Source: Blasia pusilla
Taxonomy: Eukaryota > Marchantiophyta > Marchantiopsida > Blasiales
Length of the DNA: 64,000 bases
Assembly: GCA_050084515.1 (NCBI GenBank)
Contig: CM114274.1
Location: 21,328,001 to 21,392,000 of the forward strand
Direction of reading: 5' to 3'
Both the position numbers and the translations under genes were made by a program. Of this stretch, positions 1-11,707 are shown piece by piece. Within the stretch, counting starts at the first letter, position 1. Every line of letters starts with the position of its first letter. The notes under the pieces are model-generated. The model saw nothing but the letters and a program-made list of their open reading frames with translations. It searched no databases and had not been told where the DNA came from.

Positions 1-554
1 TCAAGACGAAGTGGACAATCTTACAAGTGCCGGTTTCAGACTCAGAGGCGAGGAAGTTCGAGCATGTTCGCATTATAGAGACCTTCGATTTACGTTTCAA
101 CCCAAGATTGATGTCAACATGTACCCGGAGAAGGTGGATGATCTCAATCCATTATTTCTGTTTGAGTCTAGAAATGGGGTGAAGAGAAACAGAATGTGCA
201 AGGCCAACGGTGGAGAGAGCAAAGCGAATTGCAGCACTCGGGGAGGCAAAAATGGAGATCATCGCCACGAAAGATGTCTTGAGTGGCAATGGAATAGGAA
301 GGATGTATTGGGTCAAGAACAACACTGTAAATTCAAGTGTCACAGGGGTGTATGTGGTGCACATCTGTTTCTTTCCCACATGTTCATGTGATGACTTTGT
401 CCAAAGAGAGACAAGTGGCAAAAGGTATTTCCCTTGTAAGCACATGTACTATGTGTTGCTGGTAGTTTTAAGAGAGTCGTAGGTAGGAGTAGGAATCCAC
501 CAACCAATTCTGTCCCTCAAAGAAGTTCGAAGTATTTTAAACAAACCACTTTGA
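1..554 (+). pseudogene. MULE transposase 3' end with SWIM finger (copy M1)
   Basis: C-terminal part of the MULE transposase gene that recurs through the window (best copy 49237-53075). The SWIM zinc finger is readable: a C-x-C pair in TCSCDDF at about 381-389, then C-x-H (PCKH) at about 435-443. The frame changes between about 210 and 390, and a G-to-T change makes a TAG at 480-482 where other copies read GAG. The ancestral stop is the TGA at 552-554. The left part of the gene lies outside the window. It is a decayed copy, not a working gene. Confidence 0.85.
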
Positions 555-776
555 GGATGCAAAGGAGGTTTTAGATTGTACTTTTATTTTTTTTCTCAAC
601 CTTCACTTCGAGCTTGAACTCTATTCAGCCCCGGGCAAATGACAGATTATTTCGAGACCTTGGGTGGAAAAAGTGATTGGTTCCACACTTATGATTCCAC
701 TGATTTTTCAATTTTCTAAATTTTATGCAATTTGCAACTCGTCGGACTCAGAGGGGTTGCCAAAATATGGAAGAGG
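555..776 (+). other. 3' subterminal region of the M1 element, truncated
   Basis: Non-coding tail shared with the copies ending at 29875 and 53480, including one degenerate palindrome near 737-762. It breaks off after AAAATATGGAAGAGG at 776, exactly where the gypsy integrase/PHD reading begins on the other strand. The true element terminus (GAGGTGCGGTAAGAGG) is therefore missing here. Confidence 0.75.
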
Positions 777-1449
777 TCAAACATGACATGCCATCCCTTC
801 GAACAGTTATCACAAATCAACATAGTGGATGCATCTCTCGCAGAGCCACATAACATACATCTCAAAGCCCGTACAATCGCCAAACTGGGATCAATTGTCC
901 CATCGATGTTTGGAAGATGACATGGTGCACAATTACGCACATGATCTTTCCAAACCAATCCATCACGTCCCTCCAGGACAAGAACACCAGAAGATAACAC
1001 CTCTCGCACTCGCAAAATCGTACGCCCTGCAGTCACATCCAATGTAGTCGGTGCCGTCTGTTGTAGATAAACATAGTCACCAGGATGAAAACGTCGAATA
1101 CTAGGCCGATAGCCTCCTCCCCGAATAGTCGCATACCTCAAAGTATCTCGATGTTGAGCGATCGCCAAGTTCTCAAAGGCCATGGGCATAATGCGCCGAA
1201 ACAAATCTGCCCGTTGAGAACATGCTCTCACCCACCTATCTGGATCATCAAGGTCCAAACCTCCGTAGTATCCCGACGAATAGCTGCAGGTAGATCTGGG
1301 TCTCTCCCATACAACAAGAAATAAGGTGAAAAGGATGCCAAGGATGCTTGTCGACTGAACCTGTAACCCATAGCCAACCATGGTAGCTGAAGGTCCCAAT
1401 CACCTAGGTGACCTTTCTGCAAACCATACTTCCTCAACCCTCTCTTCAC
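777..1449 (-). pseudogene. G1 integrase C-terminal domain plus PHD finger
   Basis: The reading contains the end of the integrase core (AERVVQTVKRGLRKYG holds the catalytic Glu) and a C-terminal domain with RRFHPGDYVYLQQTAP and VWKDHVRNCAPCHLPNID. After that comes a zinc-finger signature CMLC, then CDNC, then SKGWHVM, the beginning of a PHD finger (C-x2-C, C-x2-C, x4-H). The finger is cut off at 777 by the MULE junction. At least two frameshifts occur (about 1260-1320 and about 1485). In chromovirus-type gypsy elements this position holds a chromodomain, so a PHD finger here would be an alternative chromatin reader. The second gypsy copy shows the rest of the finger. Confidence 0.8.
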
Positions 1450-2092
1450 CGTCTGAACAACTCGTTCAGCTAGACCATCAGCCTCCGGGATGATCCCGAG
1501 ATGTCGTACGATGATCTACCAAGGCCTGTGTACATAAGACCTGAAACTCACCAAGAAACTCTGTCCCCTGGTCAGTGAGCACCTCCGCTGGAGCACCAAA
1601 ACGACTAAGCACACGATCTAGAAAGGCATACGTTGTTCCCTCGCTTGCTTTTGTCCGCAATGCTACCAACTCTATCCATTTGGAGAAATGCTCAATCATC
1701 ACCAACACATAACGGTTGTGACGTACTGTCAATGGTAAGGGTCCTGCAAAGTCCAAACTCCAACGATAACCCAAACCCATAATCGGCAAAGGATGCAAGT
1801 GTGGAGTGGGAGCATTGAATGATGCTCGCACCCTATCGCAAATCATGCACCTCGCCACAAACTGTTGCACATCTCCGTGCATACCATGCCACCAATACTG
1901 AATCTGAAGCAAGCTATACGTACGCTTTACTCCAAAGTGGCCTAACTCCTCATGAGCATGTCGCACTAACCGTGCTCTCTGAGATGGATGTGGCACTATC
2001 CGACTCGACCATCCTCCCATACTCAAAAACATGAGCCCCTTCCCACTTGAACCTCTTGGCCCTCTGTAGGATCCGGTCTCTCTCCTTAGCAC
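1450..2092 (-). pseudogene. G1 integrase zinc-binding and catalytic core
   Basis: The zinc-binding part is visible as HAHEELGHFGVKRTYSLL followed by CMICDR (HH-CC). The catalytic core follows, with the first Asp in YRWSLDFAGPLP and the second Asp in VLTDQGTEFLGEF. The third acidic residue lies downstream across a frameshift. The function would have been insertion of retrotransposon cDNA. The domain order and spacing are those of the Ty3/gypsy family. Confidence 0.88.
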
Positions 2093-2810
2093 TCACTGTG
2101 CTTAGCAACAACTCCCGTCCGTAGATACTCTAGGACCATAACATCATCGTGAATATCTCGCTGAATCAACAACTCAACATCACTCTCAACTCTCTCCTCA
2201 CTGAGAGATGCACCATGGCACTCCATACTAGAGTCCATCACCAACAAACAAAGGAAAGTAGCCGCATGCCATCCAGGTACCACCTCCTCGTCTGTCTCAT
2301 CATGCCATCGCGCTCGATCTGATCCCGCTGACTCGTGCATGGATTTTGACTCAAGCCATCCGCATCGATTAACAACTCCAGGTCTATGTACCACCTGAAA
2401 ATCATACTCCTGCAATATCAAAGCCCATCGTGCAAGCTTCCCTGTAAGCTTGTCGGACTCCATCAACCATTTCAGAGGTTGATGATCCGTGATAAGGGTA
2501 AAAGGGTTGCCAAACAAGTAGCATCTGAAATGTGCCACTGCCCATACTATGCCAAGCATTCTCCCTCATATGAACTATACTTAGCTTCTGCAACATTGTT
2601 CGAACGACTCGCATATGCAACCACAAACTCTCTCCCCTCATCATCCCTCTGTGTCAGCACCGCTCCAAGGCCCAACATACTCCAATCAGTGTGCAACTCA
2701 AATGGCCGTCCCCTAATAGGTCGCCTCAGAATAGGTGTGGAAGCCAACTTCTCCTTAAGTATCTGGAAAGCTTGCTCCTGTTCCTCTCCCCATTGCCACT
2801 CCTGATCCAA
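2086..2810 (-). pseudogene. G1 RNase H
   Basis: Motifs of gypsy RNase H are present: HTDWSMLGLGAVLTQRD, then YASRSNNVAEAKYSSYEGE, then FTLITDHQPLKWLM and HRPGVVNRC. The reading is spread over two frames (about 2547-2810 and 2086-2559), so there is a frameshift near 2550. It follows the reverse transcriptase directly, as expected for a single pol polyprotein. Confidence 0.85.
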
Positions 2811-3711
2811 GTTTGGTCAATTTAGTGAGGGCTTTAGCAATCGTGCTAAACCCTTTAACATACCGCCGATAGAAGTTAGCTAACCCCATGAAAGCTCGAA
2901 CTCGACTCACATCTGTGGGGCGTGGAATGCGTGAAATGGCTTCCACCTTCGACTGCTGAACTCCTAATCCTCCGGGGTAGATCGTGTGCCCCAAAAACTC
3001 AATCTTCATGGAAGAATTTGCATTTATCGGATGTAACTTCAGCCCATGAGCTCTCAACCGCTCAAATACCTCCTGAAGATGTCTCTCATGCTCCTCCAAG
3101 GTAGCACTGAAGACTAAGATGTCATCAATATAACATCGGGCAAAGTCCAATCCTGCTAAAATTCTATCCATGACACGCTGAAATTCAGGCGCGTTCTTCA
3201 AGCCAAAGGGTAAGAACCGCCACTGATACAAACAATCCCGACCATGCATGTCTATCCCCCAAAATGTTGTTTTGGCCTTATCCCCCTCCCGAATGGGCAA
3301 CTGGTGGTATCCTGCTCGTAAATCCAATGAGCTAAACACCTTAGCATGACCAACTGCATCAAATATCTCCTCAGGAGTGGGCATCGCATACCTATCAGAT
3401 TTAGTATGTCGATTGATAGGTCGGTAGTCCCCACACATCCGCCTATCCGTATAATTACCATGCATGTCCTTCTTAGCTGGCATGACTGTGGCAGATGCAT
3501 ACTCACCATGTGACATCTCCACTAGCCCAACTTCCAACAAATCCTGACTCCTGCTCTGAATCAACGCCCTCTCCATATCACTATACCTGTAGGGTCGTCG
3601 AAAGATAGGAGTGTCATCGGATAACTCGATCCGTATCCCAGGTCCTTTCAGCATCCCCAAGTCCTTCATACTGAAGGCAAAGCAACTCCTGTAACCTCTC
3701 AAAAATGCCAT
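2755..3711 (-). pseudogene. G1 reverse transcriptase
   Basis: This is the longest open stretch of the element (318 codons). It shows the palm motifs SLDLRAGYHQLPI, TFWGIDMHGRDCLYQWRFLP and FGLKNAPEFQRVMD, and the active-site YIDDILVFS, followed by the thumb/connection segment (EFLGHTIYPGGL, FMGLANFYRRYVKGFS). The N-terminal primer-grip area begins near RPYRYSDMER. Upstream on the minus strand the frame is lost at about 3711. It is confidently Ty3/gypsy. Confidence 0.93.
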
Positions 3712-5552
3712 ATCCGTCGTCTCTCTAGTCCCGTAATATTAGGGCCAATCGTGGGCTCCCAACTCTCTCTATGACAACATAGTGGAGTAGAGAACTTGGT
3801 TGCTAATCGGAATCCTGACGTGAAGTACCCACATCCCTGGGTAACTGTGGATCTGAAAAATCAGCCCCCTGAGTAACAATGGCTGCCATCTCAACTATGT
3901 CAGCCACCCTCATGATGAAATGAACTCCCTCCTCTCGAGCCTCTCTGCAATCTCTCTTGACCTCCCAAGATACATCCCATGAAGTCCATGGGATGATCTT
4001 CATTACCATGCGCCCCAACCAATGTTTCACCCATCCTAGGCAAAGAGTTGCTCACCAATGGGCAAGTAAGTCACACATGTATCCTCATCCATCCGTTGCT
4101 CCAATCCAAGACTCACAACCCAGGTCAAGCAATTGAGATCCATAGCTTGACCTACACCTGTCTATGCAATGCCTCTGTAATCAATGGTCCATCGTTGTAC
4201 TTGTGGGAAACCCATAGCCCGCTCTCGCTCGTCGGCGTTGGGCTCCACTAACTGCCGCAAACCATGATCCCAAATCAAGCCTGGTCCCCCCTCTCGGAAT
4301 GCATGAGAGGATGGGTAACTCACCAAGTAGGTAATATTGCACTTTGTTGGCCCACCCGATTGACCAACGCTAATGGTGGTACATCATCATGTCTCACTCC
4401 TTGAGATCGCCGCCCTGGATCCAAGATCACATCCACTTTAAGTAGTGATGGTCTCTGGACTTCATCATAAGCCCACCTCAGCAACTCGGATGGTAAAAGG
4501 TTTGTCCACCACAATCGTGGATGGTGTGTGTGCAATCCAACACTCGCCGCATCCAACATTACCGCCAATCCAATCCAAGACCGCATCTGATGTACACTCG
4601 CCATCACTCGGGCTCGAGTGTCACCTAATAATAGGACGTTCTCCAAAATGTAGGTTGAAGAACATCTATGGATAGTCTGCAAGTGTCAAAGAACTTGCAA
4701 CATCTCCCAAAACATAGGCCCCAACAACAAAATGTTGGCCGGAAATACATGCTTATATCCCCTAACTGCAGACACTGGCAACAACTGAGGATACTGTTGG
4801 ACAAGTCTCGACAATGATGTAATGAGACTCTACGTGGAGTCTCATCTCTCTCAACATACAAGTACAAGTGTACTCGTACTCTGGCCTGCAACACTGCAGC
4901 CAACATTGTACTAATCCCTTCAAAGAGATCTAGTATACGTACACCCTCCTCAGGGTACTGCCACACAATCAGTGTGGTGTCCAAGGGTGTCAACGTCTCC
5001 ACTCCTAGATCACGTGGTAAATTCTATCCCGTCTCGCTCTACAGCATACGATCGGCTCCACACTTGCCTTACGAGCTTGTATGCTCTCTTCTACAAATCG
5101 ATGCTAGTTCCCTACAAAGCTGAAGAAGTATCGCCAATAGATGTATCCATGCTTGTCATTGCATGCCACTCCTCAAGAATATCCTCTATAAGAATATCCT
5201 TTGCATCAGCATTCCCCTCCATTAAATCTCCATGCCAACATAATGTGCCACAATAAGCAGCAACTACTAGGTCGACCCTTTGAGTGAACCATCAAGTCCC
5301 GATGCATACTGCACTGGTAGCTGATTGGCTTGTCCCTCACGTGACTGCTAACCTAGTCAATAGGAGGTTTTCTCCTCCCAAAAGTCAAGTGTGAACCCTA
5401 GAGGATACAATACGATAGCCCCTACCAAAACTTCATAAGACTTGGCCGGTGTTACAACCACTCGCGCTATCAATAGGATGATCGGGCCACACTGCAATCT
5501 CATCACGAGTCATGAAGTGTATCCGAGACGTGCCTCCTAGTGAAGTCTCAAT
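3712..5552 (-). other. G1 linker between protease and reverse transcriptase, unresolved
   Basis: Short open readings on the minus strand (for example 3803-4030, 4320-4682, 4625-5002) suggest decayed coding sequence between protease and reverse transcriptase. No motif is recognisable and no single frame holds. Confidence 0.45.
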
Positions 5553-5948
5553 CTAGAATGGACATGGAGTGATCTCATACTTCCGCAATCCCATTTCTAT
5601 ACATGCCGCCTTTCCCAATATAAAGGGTTGTGCTCCTGAATCAAGTAGCACACGCTGCAATCGATACACGACTCCGGATGGACCAACCAAGTGGAAAACT
5701 CCATCTCGGTTGTCAAAGATATCAACTCCTGGTGAGATGGTTGCACGCTCTATCGTAAGTCTAGCTGGCAACTCTGCCACTCTAGCCGCTGCTGCATGGC
5801 AACTCTTTGTGGCCCTCGTCCCGAGCACATGCTCCAAGGGTACATATGCCTCATCTCCTCTGCAAGTCTCAACACTAGGAGGAACCAAACTCATAGCTCT
5901 CACAAAGCGTCGTGGCCAACGGGAAAACCTCAGCTGGTCGACCTCCAC
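5553..5948 (-). pseudogene. G1 retropepsin-like aspartic protease
   Basis: The reading contains VLLDSGAQPFILGKAACIE, with the catalytic D-S-G-A of retroviral-type aspartic proteases followed by the usual hydrophobic stretch. It lies between the gag zinc knuckle and the reverse transcriptase, the expected position. The frame is open for 131 codons but is not joined to its neighbours. Confidence 0.75.
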
Positions 5949-6640
5949 ATGTCAAAAAATCTTTGGTTGTAAATAGTGGGACGCTACACAAAGCCATCTC
6001 CATCTCACATAACGTGCGAGTGCTAGGCCATGTTGAATGTTGCATAGGCCTGGTAGATGTACTCGCCTCACCCGCTCCTCTAACTGCATCGGCATCTACG
6101 ACAACATAACTCCTCAAAGATTGTCTAGGGACCATCGATGGGGTTGAAGAGCCTCCGACAATGTAAAAGATAGGGGAAGTCTAGCCTACCTACCAGCTTC
6201 TTCCCTCTGGGGATCTAACTCCACATCGGATCCTCGTGCCTCATAAGCTCTCATTGCGCTTCTCGTAACCACTACATCTGCATCCACCTATGCGGTGTTG
6301 CACAAAAACCCCATACCTCCTAGATCTCCCGCCATATCTTGGGCCTAAGCAGATCTGGAAGTTGACGCGCCCCCGACACCTAATGTAGATGCTTTCTGGG
6401 CTGTCATAGCGTGAAGGCATTGCTCCAACTAAGCAATCCTCGCCAAAGTTGCCTCTCATGCAAGTGTTGCACTGGCTTTGCCAGGTGGTGGGGTCTTGCC
6501 TCCAGCACATCCTTGACCGCCTACACCTTGTCCTCGGCCACCTCCACGTCCTCGACCTCCCTCTAGGCGCAACTTAGGGTGGAGCTTGAAACATCTCTCA
6601 CGTGTGTGCCCATATCTGTGGCAATGATCACACTCAAGTA
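5949..6640 (-). pseudogene. G1 gag nucleocapsid region with CCHC zinc knuckle
   Basis: At 6591-6632 the minus strand reads CDHCHRYGHTRERC, an exact C-x2-C-x4-H-x4-C zinc knuckle, followed by a basic, Gly/Arg-rich stretch. This is the RNA-binding nucleocapsid part of gag. Flanking sequence is frame-shifted. Confidence 0.8.
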
Positions 6641-6699
6641 AGGGTGGCCTCCCCTAGGCCATCTCATATACAATTGATGGTGATGCTTGCACTCCACTA

Positions 6700-7189
6700 T
6701 GTTCTCTACAATCTTGCTGATGATGTGATCCTCCATACATCTAACAAGAAATACCTAAGATGTGTTGCCCAACGTATGACTGAACCGGTCGTGGTCCTGG
6801 CTCCCGGTATCCTCCCGTAGCCCTCGGTCCCATGACTCTATCTCGAGTAGTGCACTGGGGGCATTGATGGAGACATCGACACTCGTGTTGTCTCCCTCAA
6901 AGATGACGCGCCTGTCGTCAAAACTCTCTCCTCAAGTATGTTGAGCTTAATATGCTCCGCCAACAAAAACACAAACTTGAGAGTTGCATCTCGCACTCTC
7001 TTCCACAACTTGCAATCTAGCCTGGCATACAAGAACTGAACCGATTGTGCCTCCGTCACACCCTGAGTCGCTATAATCAACCATCAGAGCCGTGCGTAGG
7101 CCTCTCGAAGACTCTCTCCCAAAACGCTCAGACATGGGCCTTCCGGTGAAGGTGCTGGCAGGGTCCCGTGAGAAGCAAACGGGCAGCAT
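6700..7189 (-). pseudogene. G1 gag capsid-like region
   Basis: An open reading on the minus strand contains QSVQFLYARLDCKLWKRV and LKFVFLLAEHIKLN, a pattern seen in plant gypsy gag proteins. It lies upstream of the zinc knuckle in the correct orientation. It runs into the solo LTR at 7189/7190, so the N-terminal part is displaced or lost. Confidence 0.6.
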
Positions 7190-8189
7190 TGTCCCGACCC
7201 TCATGACCAAACAAATGCCAAGCGGAACATCGGAACATTAGCGGGCTCACGCTAAGATGGTTTGCGCGTTGGAGTTGTCTCAAAGAGGAGACAAGAGACG
7301 AGACGCGAGCGAGAAGTCGCGTTTCAGATGTGATGGTCGCAACTCAGAAACCTGGACCAAACGCGGAATGAAACTTGAAAGAAGTCGAGTCTAGGAAGTG
7401 GGTTGCCAAAGGAAAGATCCGGATTTGGAACGCCACTTGCGTTTGAGAGTTTCCGACTGTATTTATGGCCATAACTTTTAGCGCCGAGATGCGTTTGGAG
7501 CAAATAAGGGTGCGTTGGAAAGCTTATGGAGAGCCGGTTCAAACGCACAAAGATCGCTGCAAACACATAAGCAGCGGCCGAGATACGACCCGAAAACGAC
7601 TGTAAAGTGGAGTCGGGTTGAGGGCCACAAGGAAGGGCCCGAACCTCTTTTCCCAAAGGGGAGGGGTTATTGGAGAACCCAGAAGTACTAGTAAGGGGAA
7701 GGTCTCCGAGAGTGCTTGGAACCCAAACCCCCCTTTGGGCGCCGCTGGGCAGCTCAAGGGCATGGAACGGAACGCGAGTTTGGGCGTTGGGTTGGGAAAC
7801 CTGCACCAGGTCCATTGAGGCGATTTTAGACATCCCTCTTGGATTTCACGCCGCGACTCAATTACTTGGGTCTCGGTTCGGAACTCACACGAGGACCGTT
7901 GAACATTTGGGATCGCTAGGCGTGCAAGTGCCGTTTCAGATCCCTGGACTAACCAGGAAGTCTGTTCCAAGTCTTGAAGGACTTGCCATGTGTTGGGAGC
8001 TAGGAACTAAGGAAGGTTGAGCTTGATGAGACGCCGAGTTTAGGACTCGGTGGGTTGGAATGCCGGTTGGCCAAACCCGACTAACGAGAGTGCGTGTTTG
8101 GGTGCAGATCGGCGATGAGTTCGTGACCTACTGAATGCACGCTTCCGCAACACTAAAGATTGACGTTCAAGGAGAGTAGGGGCGCGACA
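7190..8189. mobile_element. solo LTR, family A, 1000 bp, TSD AGCAT
   Basis: It starts TGTCCCGACC and ends GGCGCGACA, giving the canonical TG...CA with short inverted ends. It is flanked on both sides by a perfect 5-bp direct repeat AGCAT (7185-7189 and 8190-8194). A related 1-kb copy lies at 10307-11308. One LTR with its own target duplication indicates a solo LTR left by recombination, inserted into the older gypsy G1. Open frames inside it are incidental. Confidence 0.88.
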
Positions 8190-8756
8190 AGCATGGGATG
8201 GGCTATAAACGCTCCGTATGTGGGTAGTTTCTATGTTCATCACGTATCCCGTCTTACGATTGGAACCCAGCTCCAGATCTCCTGCTGGAGGGAGACCGGA
8301 CCGTGTCGCAGCAAATTTACCGGTAGGTATAAGTGGGCCCTAATCTCAACTTTAAACCCTGGTCCCGACTCCCATCATGTGCACGGGATTGAAATTATTC
8401 AAACCTATGGTACAGTGTAAAGGTGAAGTGGACGGTATAAGAGCCGGTCTATTTGGCGACTCTGAATTCTGGTTAGAGAAGACACGGTGACCGGGAATAT
8501 ACCTGAGTGCCATATCGAAGTCTCACAGTGTGGGCATGTGGTTCTACTTGATTGGTGCACATGGTGGGCTTGGGACGGGTGGATTAAGTACATCCCCCGC
8601 TGTTCATGATAGGGCAGGATAGTTAAGGGTGGGTATGTGCCAAGGTTGGGATCAAAAGGTACGGTAATATTACTGTCCGTTACGAGGACTTGCTGAGAGA
8701 GAAAATTGGATTTTTACAGTCCGGTGGGAATTTTTTTTTAAAATCTCAGTTTGTTA
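8190..8756. other. unassigned, possibly the 5' side of G1
   Basis: After the solo LTR the sequence should continue G1, because the LTR split it, but no gag motif is visible on either strand. No RNA gene or repeat structure was recognised. Confidence 0.4.
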
Positions 8757-8945
8757 TCTATATTATTAAAAGAGGGCTGGGTTCGGGAAATCCTCCTCCT
8801 TTTAATAAAAGCCTCAACCGACACGTAGGAATTTTAGCTTTTCCCTTTTGACTCGTGTATAATAGAAATTAAGTAACAAGAACTATTTTCCTATTACTAT
8901 TTTTCACCTAAACATCATATGGGCATCATATGGGCAGGATGCTAG
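8757..8945 (+). mobile_element. possible short Helitron-like element
   Basis: It begins TCTATATTATTAAAAGAG, a start resembling the 5' ends of many plant Helitrons, and could end at CTAG (8942-8945). It would sit between an A (8756) and a T (8946), the Helitron target preference. It is 189 bp and would be non-autonomous. I could not find a convincing 3' hairpin, so the end is uncertain. Confidence 0.3.
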
Positions 8946-10306
8946 TTCTTTTTATTTCCCACTCATATAAGCATGTGAGATTAGGGTCCAAAATTAGCAT
9001 TTTCAAATGTTATTTGAAATTAATTTCGAGTTATCTTAAAATCATGATTCATTCCATTGGTTGAAAGTGTCAAGAGCAGGTTGCAAATGAAGGGGCATGC
9101 CAAGAATATTGCTTATCTCTCTCATTTTTATAATTTTTTTATCATCTAAATTATGGAATTTCTTCTTTTTTCTCTTCACATTTTTTTATGATTTTTCCAT
9201 CAAACTTCAATTTTAGAAAAAATTTACCCCTTTTCTTTTCTTTATGTTTATTTTCTTGTCGCCAAAAGTTTCACTCAATTTTCTTTTCCTTTTTTTCAGT
9301 GCGGGTTCCTTTTTATGTGTATTGCTTAATTTAATTCTTTAATATCTATCTTTGTCACAATTTTTTTCATGCATTGCAATAATCAAACTCTTTAATAAGG
9401 AGTCTCATTTATCCAAGAGGTATATGACATTCGAGTGGGGAACCAACGCCCCAAAAATGGTCACCATGCTCTAGAAGGGGCGAGAACTTTGTGAGGAGCT
9501 TGCAAATAAAGAAGTAGGAAGTGCAACTCTAGGGTCTTGAAGGACGTGCAATGGCTTGAACAAGAGCCACGAAGGCCAATGTGTGACGTCTATTAAGATG
9601 GATTAATGGATTAGTAGGGTGCCTTGTCATGCGTATTCACATCGCTATCACTCAATACGCACTCAAAACACATAAGTGCCATACTAACTCAAGTCATATA
9701 CACATTAAGACGATAGTGTACCAAAATATCTCGAATAAATCATAATCACTCAAATATCTCTCACAAAAATAATCTCTCTCTCATATCAAACCAAACCCAC
9801 TCTCATAATAAGAGGCTTGGGTTATTGGTGAGGCAAGGAGGAGTCATGGAGGATAAAAGCTTTGCCGCCTCATGCCAAGAGGTTCAACATAGAGAGAATG
9901 AGGTGCAAAATCTTTCTCCTTGGATATATACCCTTCCCTCTCCCAAGCTCTCTCCATGGTAACCAATGCTCGCACGTCACCTCCCTACTGTAAGAGGTCA
10001 AGAATCACTTCCCAAAATGGAAAATCAACTATACTCGTAATGCTAACTTACTTAAAATATTGAGTTTCTTTATATAGCTCTAAATTAATGAGCCAAAATG
10101 AAGAGGAAACATGCTCTCTTATGTTACCCGAGGCCTCAGCATAGCATCCTTGACCTTATGAGGTTGTACTCCAACATCCTCAAAGGCATTCTACCAAAAC
10201 TCGTCGATCTATCTTAAAATACGTAATAACTATCGAGCGTATACACATCTCTATTCAACATCTATCATCGTCATTGAATGCACACACAAATAAGTACCAT
10301 ACTAAG
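8946..10306. other. AT-rich unassigned DNA
   Basis: There are long T and A tracts and no open frame of note. A segment at about 9668-9745 resembles the sequence that continues across the solo LTR (10285-10306 joined to 11309 onward), so it is a diverged direct repeat of unknown type. Confidence 0.5.
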
Positions 10307-11308
10307 TGTCGCGACCCTCATAACCAAACAAGCGCCAAGCGAAACATTCAAACTCTAGCGAGCTCACGCTAAGATGGTTTGGGCTTTGGGAGTTAAGGAA
10401 ACACAAGGGCGAGACGCGAGCGAGGCGAGCGTTTTGAGTGTTTCGTGTGTTGTGGTCGTGACCAAGAAACTGGAACCATATGAAGTACTCAAACTTGAGA
10501 GAAGTCAAGTCTTGGACGAGACGCGGCCAAGGGGTGAAAACCGGACTTGAGACGCGGGCAGCGTTTGGGAGTTTCCGACTGTATTTTTTACCATAACTTT
10601 GAGTCCCAAGAAGCGTTTGGGACAAGTAAGATAGCGTTGGAAATCTTATGTCAAGTCGGTTACAACGCATTAAAGACCTTTGCAAACGCTTGTGCAAAGG
10701 TTAAGATATGAGCCAAAACCGACTCGAAGAGGAGTAAGGTTGAGGGCCAAAAAGACCGGCCCAGGTGGTCTTTCCCAAAGGTAGGGGGACCCCAACGTTT
10801 CCCAAAAGTACCAGTAAGGGGGAAAGTCTTTGAGAGTGCTTGGGACTCGAACTCTACTTTGGGCGCCGCAGGGCGACCCAAGAGCACGGAACGGATGGTG
10901 AGTTTGGTGTTGGGCTTCAAAACCCAAACCAAGTTTAATAGAGGGATTTTGGAGATCCCTATTGGATTCCAACTTGCGACTCATATTTTTGAGTCTCGGT
11001 TAGGGACTCATGCGAGGTTCGTTGGATGGTTGGGACCGCTAGGCACGCAAACGCCATTTCAAGTGCCTAGAGTAACCAGAAAGTCTGTCCCAAGTCTCTG
11101 AAGGCTTGCCCGTTTAGGGAACCTAGGAATAAGGGAAGGTTGAGCTTGATGAGATGCCGAGTTGAGGACTCGGTGGGTTGGAAGGCCGCTTGACCCAAAG
11201 CAAGACTAACGTGAGTGGGTTTGCGTGCAGGTTGGCGATGAGAGTGTGTCCTACTGAACGTACGCTTCTGCAACACTAAGATTGACGTTCAAGGAGAGTA
11301 GGCGCACA
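10307..11308. mobile_element. solo LTR, family A, second copy
   Basis: It starts TGTCGCGACC and ends GGCGCACA, and is similar along its whole length to 7190-8189. The flanks carry the short direct repeat ACTAA (10301-10305 and 11311-11315) within one or two bases of the ends, consistent with a slightly eroded target duplication. No internal retrotransposon sequence is attached. Confidence 0.8.
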
Positions 11309-11554
11309 ATACTAACTCATTGCATCTAATCATAGAGAAGATCATGTACCTAAATATCTCCAATTGCCCCCTAGTTGGTGGTTAGGTCTCTCTAACTCCA
11401 CATAGTCATCTATCCCTACCTACCATGACACACATCTCTAGGATGCTAAGAGCAAAAAGGTCGATTGCTCATCTAGCCCCATTGCTAGTCACCTTCCATA
11501 TCAAATACACAAGTCTAGATCTATAACTACTTATTATCTATTCTATGTATATAT
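11309..11554. other. unassigned spacer between solo LTR and gypsy G2
   Basis: No open frame or recognisable motif. It may be the 3' non-coding part of gypsy G2, since it lies just beyond that element's PHD finger. Confidence 0.35.
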
Positions 11555-11683
11555 GGGGCACATCCATTATCCCCGAGGAACCCTAGTGAGAGGTGTTGTC
11601 AAAGATACCATACGCCACCCTCTCAAACATCCATCACAAACTAGCATAGTGGCTACATCACGGGCAAACCCACACAACACACA
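11555..11683 (-). pseudogene. G2 PHD finger
   Basis: One minus-strand frame reads CVLCGFARDVATMLV, then CDGCLRGWRMVSL, then TPLTRVPRG, a stop, and WMCP. This matches the PHD pattern C-x2-C, C-x2-C, H-x2-C followed by a P-L-x-x-V-P-x-G-x-W-x-C-P tail. The His is now Arg, one Cys is now Ser, and one codon is a stop, so it is dead. It supplies the half of the finger that is missing from G1 and confirms that the domain belongs to the retrotransposon. Confidence 0.72.
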
Positions 11684-11707
11684 ATACAAGCATGTAGGAA
11701 CTATTTC

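Larger units (their letters stand above)
777..7189 (-). mobile_element. Ty3/gypsy retrotransposon G1, decayed, no LTRs in place
   Basis: On the minus strand the order is gag (zinc knuckle), protease, reverse transcriptase, RNase H, integrase, PHD finger. This is the Ty3/gypsy gene order. Frames shift repeatedly, so the polyprotein is dead. The 3' end is cut by the M1 MULE fragment at 776/777. The gag side is interrupted at 7190 by an unrelated solo LTR. I could not identify this element's own LTRs. Confidence 0.88.

Noticed and set aside
777-1300. Chromodomain at the gypsy integrase C-terminus
   Set aside because: No chromodomain aromatic pattern is visible. The Cys/His spacing fits a PHD finger in both copies.
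7324-8020. Open readings of 116-169 codons near 7.3-8.0 kb and 10.3-11.1 kb
   Set aside because: They lie wholly inside solo LTRs, overlap on both strands and show no domain. LTRs do not encode proteins.
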